From NCBI RefSeq assembly GCF_001701025.1, contig NZ_CP016793.1:7006001-7070000 (forward strand): a DNA stretch of 64,000 nt, in the 5' to 3' direction. The notes beneath the pieces were generated by a model. It saw only the letters and a program-made list of their open reading frames with translations. It was not told the origin of the DNA and ran no database searches. The position numbers were made by a program, and so were the translations under genes. Numbering within the stretch: the stretch's first letter is position 1; each line of letters starts with the position of its first letter. The stretch is from Lentzea guizhouensis. GTDB taxonomy: Bacteria; Actinomycetota; Actinomycetes; Mycobacteriales; Pseudonocardiaceae. Below, piece after piece: positions 8,663 to 16,937 of this stretch.

Positions 8663-9699
8663 ATGCGACGCACAACCACCGCGCGCCATCGACGCGCGGC
8701 GATGCGGTTCGGCGCGGCACTGGCCGCGGTCCTGACGTTCCTGGGAGCTCTGGTGGCGACGGCACCGCCGACGCAGGCGTTCCGCCGTCCACCAGGCAGC
8801 AGGTGGTCAACCACCTGGGTTCGATCACCGGCAGGTACGTCGTCTCCGGGCAGCACAACAAGGAACCGGCGAGCAACCCCGGCCAGTACACCCAGCAGGT
8901 CAAGGACATCACCGGCCAGTACCCCGGGCTGTGGGGCGGCGACCTGATGTTCCGGCCGGAGGACGTCGCCAACCGGCAGCGGGTGGTCGACCAGGCGAAG
9001 GTCGAGTGGGCCAACGGCTCGCTGGTCACCCTCACCTGGCACGTCTGCACCCCGACCGGCGGCAGCACCTGCCAGTTCGACGGCGGGGTGAAGACGCAGA
9101 TCAGCCAGGCGCAGTTCACCGAGGTGGTCACGAACGGCACGGCGCTCAACAACGCCTGGAAGCGCCGCCTCGACGAGGTGGTGCCGTACCTGCAACAGCT
9201 CAAGGCGGCGGGTGTGCCGGTGCTGTTCCGGCCGCTGCACGAGATGAACGAGGCCTGGAACTGGTGGGGCAACCGTCCGGGTCCGGAGGGCAGCGCCAAG
9301 CTCTACCGGATCACCCGCGACCACCTGACGGCCAAGGGGCTCGACAACCTGGTGTGGGTGTGGAACGTCCAGGACAACCCGGCCGGCGGCTGGGCCTCGT
9401 ACTACCCCGGCGCGCAGTACGTGGACGTGGTGTCGCTGGACGTCTGGTACAAGGGTCTGCCCAGTTCCGGTGACTACCAGCAGATCCAGGACATCGCGGC
9501 CGGCAAGCCCATCGCGCTGGCCGAGACGGGCAAGGTGCCCGGCAACGCGATGCTGACCAGCCAGACCCGGTGGAGCTACTTCATGGTCTGGTCGGAACAC
9601 CTGCGCGGCAACAACACCCCGGCCGAGGTGCAGGCGGGCTACTTCCACCCGCGCACGCTGAACCAGGGTGAGTTCACCGTCCCCCGCAACGGTTCCTAG
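8663..9699 (+). CDS. GH26 endo-beta-1,4-mannanase, frameshifted after the signal peptide
   Basis: A Sec signal peptide (to about LVATAPPTQA) is read from ATG 8663, preceded by GAGGAGG. The GH26 domain is read in another frame from about 8785. It carries the acid/base Glu in RPLHEMNEAWNWWG and the nucleophile Glu in ALAETGK, so the enzyme core looks intact. The new frame is open through the signal region but has no start. Restoring one C in the CC at 8782-8783 yields a continuous AFPPSTRQQVVNHLG junction and 345 residues. Expected to cleave mannan outside the cell. Either a homopolymer error or a real null allele. Confidence 0.8.
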
Positions 9700-9710
9700 C
9701 CGCGAATAGG

Positions 9711-9744
9711 ATGCGCAGGTGAACCTCCTGGCTCACCTGCGCAT
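9711..9744 (+). promoter_or_regulatory. Hairpin covering the heme oxygenase start codon
   Basis: Perfect 12-bp inverted repeat, ATGCGCAGGTGA at 9711-9722 and its complement at 9733-9744, with a 10-nt loop containing ACCTCCT, which resembles anti-Shine-Dalgarno sequence. The GTG start at 9719 lies in the 5' arm. In mRNA this could hide the start codon; function is inferred. Confidence 0.55.
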
Positions 9745-10273
9745 CGAGACCCGTGCCGCGCACCGCGCGCTCGAGGACGAGCTCGGGTTCCTGCACCGGC
9801 TCGACTCCCCGGCGCGCTACGCCGGGGTGCTGGCCGCGTTCCTCGGGTTCCACGAGCCGCTGGAGAAGGCGCTGGACGCCTCCATCGCGGCACACGACCT
9901 GCCGTGGGAGCTGGCGCCCGGCGCCGGACTGCTTGCCGGCGACCTGCGCGGGCTCGGGTGGAGCTCCGCGCGGATCGCGTCGCTGCGCAGGGCCGATCCG
10001 CCGGACGTGGCCGAGCTGCCCGCACTGGTCGGCTCGCTCTACGTCGTCGAGGGCGCGCGGCTCGGTGGCCGGCTGATCACCCGGTGGGTCGGTGAGGCAC
10101 TTGGTCCGGTGCCGGTGTCGTTCTTCGCCTCGGACGGCGATGTGCGGCGCAGGCTCAGGCGGTTCGGGGCGGTGGCGGAGCACGTGCTGACCGCCGATCA
10201 GGCCGAGGCGGCCAGCGCTGCGGCGAACCTGCACTTCCGGATCTTCGGCGAATGGCTGCGCGCGGTGAGCTGA
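9719..10273 (+). CDS. Biliverdin-producing heme oxygenase
   Basis: 184 residues, the size of compact bacterial heme oxygenases (BphO/HemO group). The proximal-ligand region IETRAAHRALEDELG with its His at about residue 15, the YAGVLAAFLGFHEPLE helix and VGSLYVVEGARLGGRLI distal helix match the family. It would open heme to biliverdin, CO and iron, for iron recovery or a bilin chromophore. No phytochrome or heme importer gene is adjacent. The GTG start has only a weak ribosome site and lies in a strong hairpin. Confidence 0.82.
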   Translation: MNLLAHLRIETRAAHRALEDELGFLHRLDSPARYAGVLAAFLGFHEPLEKALDASIAAHDLPWELAPGAGLLAGDLRGLGWSSARIASLRRADPPDVAELPALVGSLYVVEGARLGGRLITRWVGEALGPVPVSFFASDGDVRRRLRRFGAVAEHVLTADQAEAASAAANLHFRIFGEWLRAVS

Positions 10274-10290
10274 TCGGTAGCCTGCACCCC

Positions 10291-10476
10291 ATGAGCAGGA
10301 AACTGATGACCGGGCTCGGGATCGTGCTGCTCCTGATCGGCGGTGTCTGGACCGCGCAGGGCCTCGGCTACCTCAAGGGCAGCTTCATGACCGGCCAGCA
10401 GCTGTGGACGACGATCGGCCTGCTGTGCGTCGGTGGTGGCGTCATGCTGCTGATCCCGTGGCCGAAGAAGCGCTAA
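10291..10476 (+). CDS. Small two-helix membrane protein
   Basis: 61 residues with two hydrophobic helices (GLGIVLLLIGGVW and TIGLLCVGGGVMLLIPW), a glycine-rich turn and a basic PKKR end. It starts 17 nt after the heme oxygenase gene, so may be co-transcribed. Similar small proteins are common in actinomycetes; function unknown. Confidence 0.7.
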   Translation: MSRKLMTGLGIVLLLIGGVWTAQGLGYLKGSFMTGQQLWTTIGLLCVGGGVMLLIPWPKKR

Positions 10477-10590
10477 GTGTGTGAACGTCGGCGCAAATCT
10501 GTGAATGAACGGTCGCGTCGCTGACCCGTATTGGTCAGTGACAGGCCGTTCGTCCACGAGATCACCCGACGTTCGAAGGCGGGGACGCCA

Positions 10591-11367
10591 TTGCCCAGCA
10601 CAGCCGAGTCCGTCGTCCAGCAGGCCCGCGCCGGGGTCGTGCGCCGCCTGTGGTGGCGCAGCAGCCAGTCCGCGCGGCTGGCGATCGGGTGCCTCGGGGT
10701 CTGCACCGCGCTCGCCACCACCGGTGCCGCCGGGTTCGGCGCGGCAGGTCAGCCGCAGGACGGTGGCGGGCCGGGCGCTGCGGGGCACCGGGGCGACTCG
10801 TTCGAGGTCACCGTGCAGTCGGTGTCCGATGTGGACCTGTTCGAGGGAGCGGAGCCGGTCACCGGGCACGTCGTCCGCGCGCGGGTCGCCGGGCTCAGGC
10901 CCGTGACGGCGTGCTGGCCGGCCCGGTCGCGGGCGGTCGCCCAAGAGTTGTTGCAGGGCACGAAGGTCAGGGTCGTCGCCAGGAACGACGACACCTCCGG
11001 TGCCGACCGGATGCTGGTCGACGTGCAGCTGCCGGACGGGACCGACTACGCGCGGTCCGTCGTGGACAGAGGGGTCGTGCCGGTCGACTGCGCTCCGGTC
11101 CCGGTGACCACGACGGTTCCCAGCTCGCTGGCACCCTCGACGACGTCCGCCCCGGCCAGGACGACAACAACACCGGTGACCACGACGGAAAGCTCAGCGC
11201 CGCCGTCCACGACCAGCTCGTCACCGGCGCCCGACGAGGAGTGGCACGACGACCGGCTCGGCAAGCCGTGCCTGCTCCCCGGCGCGCGCAGGACCACCAG
11301 GGAGGGCAACGAGATGGTGTGCGCCCGCAACGACAGGAACCAGCTGAGGTGGCACCGTGCCGGCTGA
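10591..11367 (+). CDS. Membrane-anchored SNase-like (thermonuclease-fold) protein
   Basis: About 258 residues. A basic N-terminus and one membrane helix (SARLAIGCLGVCTALATTGAAG) precede a domain with the OB-fold pattern of staphylococcal-nuclease-like proteins (ACWPARSRAVAQELLQGTKVRVV, MLVDVQLPDGTDYARSVVDRG), then a Thr/Ser-rich linker and a 40-residue tail with two Cys. I do not see a clear set of catalytic Arg/Glu residues, so nuclease activity is doubtful. The TTG at 10591 follows AAGGCGGGG; an earlier TTG at 10531 is the alternative. Confidence 0.5.
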   Translation: MPSTAESVVQQARAGVVRRLWWRSSQSARLAIGCLGVCTALATTGAAGFGAAGQPQDGGGPGAAGHRGDSFEVTVQSVSDVDLFEGAEPVTGHVVRARVAGLRPVTACWPARSRAVAQELLQGTKVRVVARNDDTSGADRMLVDVQLPDGTDYARSVVDRGVVPVDCAPVPVTTTVPSSLAPSTTSAPARTTTTPVTTTESSAPPSTTSSSPAPDEEWHDDRLGKPCLLPGARRTTREGNEMVCARNDRNQLRWHRAG

Positions 11368-11869
11368 CGGGCAGGCCGACCTGTTCCGCGAACCGGTCCT
11401 CACCGACACCGCGCCGAGCCTCGCGGACGGCCGGGCACCCCGCGGCCTCACACCCGGCGGCTGGGTGCGCACCACGGGCTGGCTCCAGGTCGGCCACCAC
11501 GCGGTGAGCTCGCCGCTCCTCGCCGCGACGACCAGCACGCTGTGGGCGTTGGTGGCCGCCGCGGCACTCGTGCGCACGTTCCCCGTCCTCGCCGGAGTCC
11601 TGGTGCTCGCGACACCCGTGGTGTGCGGCGGGTCGTGGTGGCTGGTCACGGCCCGCATCAAGCCCGCGTCCCCGGCGCGCAACACCGGGACGAAGCACGC
11701 GGACGAGCTCGCCGCGGGTGACGTGGTCCGGCTGCACGGCTCGATCGGACCTGTCGGGCGGGTCGTGGCGGTCACGGTCGGCGAGCGCGCGGAGGTTGTC
11801 TTCCACGGCGGCTCGCACGGGTCGTGGGACCGCGGCCGGACCGTCCACCTCGCTCAGCTGCTCGGCTGA
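11357..11869 (+). CDS. Conserved membrane protein of unknown function
   Basis: 170 residues overlapping the end of the previous gene by 11 bp, so probably coupled to it. Two adjacent membrane helices near residues 50-95 are followed by a cytoplasmic or external domain of about 60 residues beginning ELAAGDVVRLHGSIGPVGRVVAV, which looks like a small beta-barrel. Not recognised. Its end overlaps the convergent gene by 16 bp. Confidence 0.6.
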   Translation: MPADGQADLFREPVLTDTAPSLADGRAPRGLTPGGWVRTTGWLQVGHHAVSSPLLAATTSTLWALVAAAALVRTFPVLAGVLVLATPVVCGGSWWLVTARIKPASPARNTGTKHADELAAGDVVRLHGSIGPVGRVVAVTVGERAEVVFHGGSHGSWDRGRTVHLAQLLG

Positions 11870-12582
11870 CGGCGCCTCGCGAGGTAGACCGTGTTGGTGG
11901 AGTCCCGGCCCTGCAACGGGTTCGGGAAGCTGACGACCTCGGCCCGCACGCCGGTGAAGACCTCGGCGAGACCGGCGGCGTACTCCTCGTCCGGCGGGTC
12001 GTTGGACCACAGCGCGAAGATCCCGCCCGGCCGCAGCAGCTCGGCGATCCGCCGCGAACCCGTCTCGCCGTAGAAGTCGGCGTTGGCCGGGTGCAGCAGG
12101 TGCCGCGGCGAGTGGTCGATGTCGACGACGACCGCGTCGAACCGCCTTCCCGGCGACTCCGGGTCGAAGCCCTGTCCGGAGCGGAGCATCGCGAAGAGGT
12201 CGCCGTGCACGAACCGGCACCGCCCGTCGGCGGCGAGGGTCTTCCCGGCGGGGATGAGGCCCTGCCGGTGCCACTCGATCACCTCGCCGAGCGCGTCCAC
12301 GACCACCATCGAGGCGACGCGCGGGTCCTCCAGCACGGTCTGGGCGGTGTACCCGAGTCCCAGCCCGCCGACGACCACGTCCAGCGGCCCGTCCGGCAGC
12401 TCGGCCAGTGCGAGGCGGGCCAGCTCGACCTCGGCGACGGTGAACATGCTCGACATCAGGAACTCGTCGTTGAGCTTGATCTCGTGGATCTCCGCGCCGC
12501 TGGCCGGGTCGAGGCGCCGGCGCAGGGTGAGCTCGCCGAGCGGCGTCCGCCGCCAGTCGAGCTCCTGGAAACGTGCACTCAT
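11854..12582 (-). CDS. Spermidine-synthase-like methyltransferase-fold protein
   Basis: 242 residues. It contains the polyamine synthase core: VVGGLGLGYTAQTVLED (cofactor loop), VVVDALGEVIEWHRQG, and FDAVVVDIDHSP where SpeE has its Asp-rich site. The expected gatekeeper arrangement is not complete, so it may act on another substrate. The C-terminal RDSTNTVYLARR is typical of actinobacterial members. Probably co-transcribed with the upstream lipoate-ligase-like gene (27-bp gap). Confidence 0.7.
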   Translation of the reverse strand: MSARFQELDWRRTPLGELTLRRRLDPASGAEIHEIKLNDEFLMSSMFTVAEVELARLALAELPDGPLDVVVGGLGLGYTAQTVLEDPRVASMVVVDALGEVIEWHRQGLIPAGKTLAADGRCRFVHGDLFAMLRSGQGFDPESPGRRFDAVVVDIDHSPRHLLHPANADFYGETGSRRIAELLRPGGIFALWSNDPPDEEYAAGLAEVFTGVRAEVVSFPNPLQGRDSTNTVYLARRRQPSS

Positions 12583-12609
12583 GCGGTGGTCAGCTCCGGG
12601 TGGGGGAGG

Positions 12610-13431
12610 TCAGGCGCTCGGCACGGGGTGTGCGCGCGTCCAGTCGTCGACGCGGAAGGGCGACGAGCCGTTCACCCTAGAGGCGACGGCCGACGCGTGC
12701 TCGGCGACCTCACCCGGCAGCTGCCCGTCGGTCATGCCGAGCCGGTCGCGGTAGTCCGCCACGAAGGCCGCCGCCACCTCCTCGGCGGTCAGCGCGGGGG
12801 CGTGGTCGGCCAGGCCCGCGATGGAGCTCGTGCGCAGGTCGTAGCCGAGCGCGTCGGACACGTCCGTGATCACCGCACGGACCCGGTCGGACATGTTGAC
12901 CTGCACGACCGTGCTGAAGAGCGACCCGGTGGCGGTGACGCGCTGGGCCGAGCCCACGACCTTCGCCACGCCGCCGACGTTGATGCTGAACTCGCCGGGG
13001 CAGTACTCGCCGTCCACCTCGCCGATGCGGGCGTCGACGGCACCGAGCGCGCGCAGCACCCGGACGTGGCTCTCGGCGTTGGCGGCGAACGTCGACCGGC
13101 CCGCCTGCCGGATGTCGGTGGTGCTGTCGAGGTGGTCGATCACGACGGCGCCGCTGTCGTAGGCGACCATCCGCCCGCCCGGCGAGCGGACCACGACCTC
13201 GAACCCCGCCGCACGGGCCACCTCGGTGGCCTCGGCGATGCCGGGGGAGCGGAGGTCGCGGCCGCTGAACGCGACCGTGGGGCCGTGGGGCACGTAGACG
13301 TGGACGAGCTGCGACCACGCGGGGCCAGGTGTGCGCAGCAACAGGGCCGGGATCACCAGCTCCGTGACCGCGTCGCCCGCGCTGCCGGACACGAGGAGCC
13401 GGGGGTGGTCGAGGTTCTCCGCTGGTGGCAC
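12610..13431 (-). CDS. Lipoate--protein ligase family protein
   Basis: 273 residues with the biotin/lipoate ligase (LplA/LipB) fold: a region with RSPGGRMVAYDSGAVVIDHL in place of the RRxxGGGxVxH loop, GEYCPGEFSINVGGVAKVVGSAQRV containing the conserved Lys, and a short helical tail. LplA-type enzymes attach lipoyl or octanoyl groups to carrier domains. No lipoyl-dependent complex is nearby. The divergence of the first loop leaves the substrate uncertain. Confidence 0.7.
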   Translation of the reverse strand: MPPAENLDHPRLLVSGSAGDAVTELVIPALLLRTPGPAWSQLVHVYVPHGPTVAFSGRDLRSPGIAEATEVARAAGFEVVVRSPGGRMVAYDSGAVVIDHLDSTTDIRQAGRSTFAANAESHVRVLRALGAVDARIGEVDGEYCPGEFSINVGGVAKVVGSAQRVTATGSLFSTVVQVNMSDRVRAVITDVSDALGYDLRTSSIAGLADHAPALTAEEVAAAFVADYRDRLGMTDGQLPGEVAEHASAVASRVNGSSPFRVDDWTRAHPVPSA

Positions 13432-13465
13432 GACGGTGATTCTCGACCACGACCCGGCTCGTCGC

Positions 13466-13987
13466 TCACAGGAGTGCCAGGAACTCCGCCCGCGTGCGTT
13501 CGATGCGGGTCCCCAGCTCGAGCACCGGCGGGCTCGTGCCGCCGGAGAGCTCTGCGCGGGCGACCGTGCGCGCTTCCTCGAACTGGGTGCGCAGCAACGT
13601 CCGCAGCCGCTGGTCGAACTCGCTGCCCCGGGAGTCGCCGATCGACGCCAGCTCGGCGGCCGTGATCATGCCGGGCATGTCGTGGCCGTCGTGCAGGTCG
13701 GTCTCCTGCCGGCCGGCCCGGGTGAGCAGCTCCCGTGCCCTGGCCAGCTCGGTCCGGTAGCCGGTCACGACCTGGTCCGTGACCGGGCGCAGCGCGGAGT
13801 CCTCGCGGCGCCCGGCCAGCTCCAGCACGGCGAGCGCCGACTCGTTCTGCGGGATCACCAGCTCCAGGAACGCGAGGTCGGTGGCGGTCGGCCCGGCCTG
13901 CGGGACAGGGGGCTCGGCGACTGGAGCGCCGCAGGCCGTGAGCAGGACCGCTGTGAGCGGGACCGCCGCGAGGAGGAGCGTTCGCAC
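13466..13987 (-). CDS. DUF305 lipoprotein with atypical metal-site residues
   Basis: 173 residues: a signal with lipobox LLTAC, then a four-helix DUF305 domain. Most DUF305 proteins carry an HH pair in the first helix (M-HHxxA-MA); here the place reads VIPQNESALAVLELA, so both His are gone, while the later GHDMPGM motif is kept. DUF305 proteins are often linked to copper. The GTG start overlaps the DUF1996 stop (TAGTG), so the two are coupled. Last gene of the sigma-GH128 operon. Confidence 0.8.
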   Translation of the reverse strand: MRTLLLAAVPLTAVLLTACGAPVAEPPVPQAGPTATDLAFLELVIPQNESALAVLELAGRREDSALRPVTDQVVTGYRTELARARELLTRAGRQETDLHDGHDMPGMITAAELASIGDSRGSEFDQRLRTLLRTQFEEARTVARAELSGGTSPPVLELGTRIERTRAEFLALL

Positions 13988-15045
13988 TACGGGCGGCCGT
14001 CCGGGCCGCACTTGACGATCCGGTTGATGCAGTCGCGCACGCGCTGGGCCATCTCGGCCTCCGGCCACGCGTTGAAGAAGTCGCCGTGCATCGTGAACCC
14101 GGGACCGGACGAGAGCTTGAACCGCGCCGGGTCACCGCTCGCGGGGTAGCGCAGCACCTGGCGCAGCTTCGGCACCGGGACCGGGTGCGTGGCCGGGCAG
14201 TCGCCGGCGACCGGGTAGGCCATGTGGCTCTTGTGGTCGGCCGAGTCGAGGTCCTTGCCGTTCCAGCACTGCGGGAAGTCCAGGTAGGACTCGATCATCG
14301 TGCCGGCCGGGCAGTTGACGAAGTCCTTGGACGCGCCGACGTGCCCGGCGTGCAGGCAGGACCAGCGCGAGTTCGTCGTGTTGTCCGGTGCGGTGGCCTT
14401 GGCGTTGCCGGCGACGATCCGCAGCCCGTACGGCAGCGGCTGGATGCGCTTGGTGACGTCGTCGCGCACGCCTTCACCGAGGTAGTAGAACGTCGTGCCG
14501 GTCGGTTCGACGGGCTGGCCGTCGACCAGCAGCGTGGGCACCCAGTACGAGGACAGGTCCTTCTTGGGGTTGCACGTGCTGGTGGCCTTGCCGAGGCTCT
14601 CGACGTCGCTGTGGGCGTTGGTCGAGACGTTGCCGAAGAAGCTGTGCATGTGCGAGACGCCGGGCAGCTTCGGGAAGACGATCGGGTCGTCGGGCAGCCG
14701 GTGCGTGAACGGGCACTCGGCGACGAACTCCGCGACGCGCACGGCGCCCGGCGGGATCGGTTCCTGCGGCGGCAGCTGGGCGGCCGGCTTGGTGGTGGCC
14801 GGAGCGGTCGTCGGCGCGTTGGTGGTGCCCGGCGTTCCCGGCGCGGCGGTCGTGGGGTCGGCCGTCTGCTGGGAGGTGGTCGTCGTGGTCGTGGTCGTGC
14901 TCGTCGAGATCGCGGCCGGTGGCGGCTTCGGCGGGGAGAAGAACATCGCGTTCGCCGTCACCGCGGACGCGGCGACGCCGGCCACGGACAGGACGGCGAT
15001 CAGGACGCGCCTCCGCATCCTCGACGGGGCAGGGGCGTGGGTCAT
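13987..15045 (-). CDS. Secreted DUF1996 protein
   Basis: 352 residues. N-terminal signal anchor (RRRVLIAVLSVAGVAASAVTANA), a long Thr/Pro/Ala linker at about 45-90, then a DUF1996 domain with VAECPFTHRLPDDPIVFP, GVSHMHSFFGNVSTNA, SYWVPTLLVDG, and LDFPQCWNGKDLDSADHKSHMAYP. DUF1996 is common in secreted fungal and actinobacterial proteins, often beside carbohydrate-active domains; its biochemical role is not settled. It is the middle gene of an operon with the sigma-GH128 protein (62-bp gap) and DUF305. Confidence 0.85.
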   Translation of the reverse strand: MTHAPAPSRMRRRVLIAVLSVAGVAASAVTANAMFFSPPKPPPAAISTSTTTTTTTTSQQTADPTTAAPGTPGTTNAPTTAPATTKPAAQLPPQEPIPPGAVRVAEFVAECPFTHRLPDDPIVFPKLPGVSHMHSFFGNVSTNAHSDVESLGKATSTCNPKKDLSSYWVPTLLVDGQPVEPTGTTFYYLGEGVRDDVTKRIQPLPYGLRIVAGNAKATAPDNTTNSRWSCLHAGHVGASKDFVNCPAGTMIESYLDFPQCWNGKDLDSADHKSHMAYPVAGDCPATHPVPVPKLRQVLRYPASGDPARFKLSSGPGFTMHGDFFNAWPEAEMAQRVRDCINRIVKCGPDGRP

Positions 15046-15060
15046 CGAAAGATCCTTTCG
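15046..15060 (-). promoter_or_regulatory. Small hairpin over the DUF1996 ribosome site
   Basis: CGAAAG at 15046-15051 and CTTTCG at 15055-15060 form a 6-bp stem with a 3-nt loop directly before the ATG; the AAAGGAT ribosome site is in the stem. It may damp translation; could also be chance. Confidence 0.35.
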
Positions 15061-15107
15061 GGCAGGGTCGGGTGACACAGGTGGAACGGAGAGCCGGCGC
15101 GGGCGTC

Positions 15108-16937
15108 TCAGCCCGCGTCGCGGTAGGCCTCGCCGGCCTGGTTCGGGGTGCCGCCGGGGGCGTAGAGGCCGGTGCCGGGCTTGTCGGCGGGCAGCGCGAA
15201 CCAGGCGTAGCGCTCCAGGTAGGGCAGGCCCTCCATCATCACGGCGGACCCGCGGGCGAACGCCGCGAGCTGGGCCTGGGTGGGGTAGCGCGGCGTGCCG
15301 GTGGAGAAGTCGATGAGCGAGTACTCGGTGAGCCACACCGGTTTGCCGTACCGGGCGTGGACCGCGTCGAGGTAGTTCTTCAGGTGCCCGACGGCCGCCG
15401 CGCTGAAGTCGGAGCCGTACCAGTGCACGGTGATGAAGTCGACGCGCAGGTTCCGTTGCGCCGCACCGGTCATGAACCGGTCGAGCCAGCCGCCCGGCTT
15501 GTCACCGCTGTGCGCGACGGCGGGGCTGCCGAGCCGCAGCCCGGTCGCGGCGAGCTTGGGCCACAGGTCGAGCGCCTGCTCGGGCGTCATGTTGGCCTGG
15601 TCGGGGAAGTCGGGCTCGTTGAACCCGAGCAGCACCTTGCCGTTGGCCTTGGCGCGGGCGATGGTCGCGTCGTCGGTGAACTTCGCGCCCCAGATCATCG
15701 GTACGAACTCGACGTTCGGCGGCGTGGGGACGCCGTCGGGGTGCACGGCCCAGTTGTAGTACCAGCTCGCCCGCACGTCGGTGAGCGCCTTGCCGACCCC
15801 GGTGAAGTTCCAGGTGCTGACGCCCTTCTTCGCCGACGCCGTGACGGTCTTGGCCGGCGGTGGAGGAGGCGGGGCGGCGACGGTCGTGGTGGTCGTCGGG
15901 GGTGCGGTGGAGGACGAGACCTCGCTCGTGGTGGGAGGCGTCGTGGTCGGGGTCTGCGAGGTGGTGGCGGAGATCGGCTGGGCGAGCGGCTCCTCCCGTC
16001 CGGGCAGGACGGCGACCACGATGCCGGCGGCGACCACCGCGGCTGCCGCGGCGGCGATGGGCTTCACCAGCGCGCCCTGCAGGAACACGCTGAACTTGCC
16101 GGTCGTGACCGGGGCCGCGGTCGCCTGGGAGATGCTGACCTGCGTCCCGATGAGCGCGGGCTGGTCCACCGTGAACAGGGCGGGCAGCGGCACGAGCGGC
16201 AGCCGGGCGATGAGCCCTTCGACCGCGGCGAGGTCGTACCCGCACCGCTCACACCTGGCGCAGCTGCGACTGTGCCGGGCGATCCGCTTGCGCCACAACG
16301 GACTCGGGTCACCGTCCCAGTCCGCGATCACCGCTGCCAGCTCGGGACAGCGCGGCTGGCGTTCCAACGTCCGCACCACGATCCGCGCGGCATCGAGCTG
16401 GGCCTTGACGCGTTGGACGCGCACTGCCGTGTGCTGCGGGGTCAGCTCGAGTGCGTCCGCGACCTCCGTGCGGGTCAGCCGCCCAGCCGCCTCCAACCAC
16501 CACAACGACAACAGCTCGCGCTCGTCCGCGCTCAACCACCGCGTGGCCGCGACGACCTCCCGCCGCTGCCCCGACAGCTGCAACCGCATGATGGTGAGGT
16601 CGACGAAGTCCGCACCGGGATCGGCCAGGTCCTCCAGCACCTCCCCGGTCACCGGCACCCGCTGCCGTTCCCGGTGCCGCAACCGGATCTGGTTCATCGC
16701 GATCACGACCAGCCACGACCGGAACCCGGCCGGATCACGCAACGACGACAAGCCGTGCACCGCCCGCAACATGGTCTCCTGGACCACGTCATCGGTGTCC
16801 GCGTGCCCACCGAGCGCGTGCCCCACGATGTTGTAGACCAGCGGCAGGTACCCGCTCACCAGGTCGTCCAACGCCCGCTGGTCGCCATCCCGCGCGGCCA
16901 CCACCGTCGCGACGCCGGGTTCCTCGGCCACCGCCAT
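15108..16937 (-). CDS. ECF sigma factor fused to a membrane helix and extracellular GH128 glucanase domain
   Basis: 609 residues. Sigma region 2 at about 24-90 (DTDDVVQETMLRAVHGL, GFRSWLVVIAMNQIRLRHR), sigma region 4 at 135-185 (LSADERELLSL, RTEVADALELTPQHTAVRVQRV), a His/Cys cluster (H222, C226, C229, C232) like an anti-sigma zinc finger, one membrane helix at 293-311, a Thr/Pro linker at 322-362, and a GH128 (Asl1-like endo-beta-1,3-glucanase) domain at 370-609 with likely acid/base E441 (GFNEPD) and nucleophile E538 (VWLTEYS). Start ATG 16937 has a GAGGTGGG ribosome site. The layout predicts a cytoplasmic transcription factor physically tied to a cell-surface glucan enzyme. Leads an operon with DUF1996 and DUF305. 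Confidence 0.88.
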   Translation of the reverse strand: MAVAEEPGVATVVAARDGDQRALDDLVSGYLPLVYNIVGHALGGHADTDDVVQETMLRAVHGLSSLRDPAGFRSWLVVIAMNQIRLRHRERQRVPVTGEVLEDLADPGADFVDLTIMRLQLSGQRREVVAATRWLSADERELLSLWWLEAAGRLTRTEVADALELTPQHTAVRVQRVKAQLDAARIVVRTLERQPRCPELAAVIADWDGDPSPLWRKRIARHSRSCARCERCGYDLAAVEGLIARLPLVPLPALFTVDQPALIGTQVSISQATAAPVTTGKFSVFLQGALVKPIAAAAAAVVAAGIVVAVLPGREEPLAQPISATTSQTPTTTPPTTSEVSSSTAPPTTTTTVAAPPPPPPAKTVTASAKKGVSTWNFTGVGKALTDVRASWYYNWAVHPDGVPTPPNVEFVPMIWGAKFTDDATIARAKANGKVLLGFNEPDFPDQANMTPEQALDLWPKLAATGLRLGSPAVAHSGDKPGGWLDRFMTGAAQRNLRVDFITVHWYGSDFSAAAVGHLKNYLDAVHARYGKPVWLTEYSLIDFSTGTPRYPTQAQLAAFARGSAVMMEGLPYLERYAWFALPADKPGTGLYAPGGTPNQAGEAYRDAG

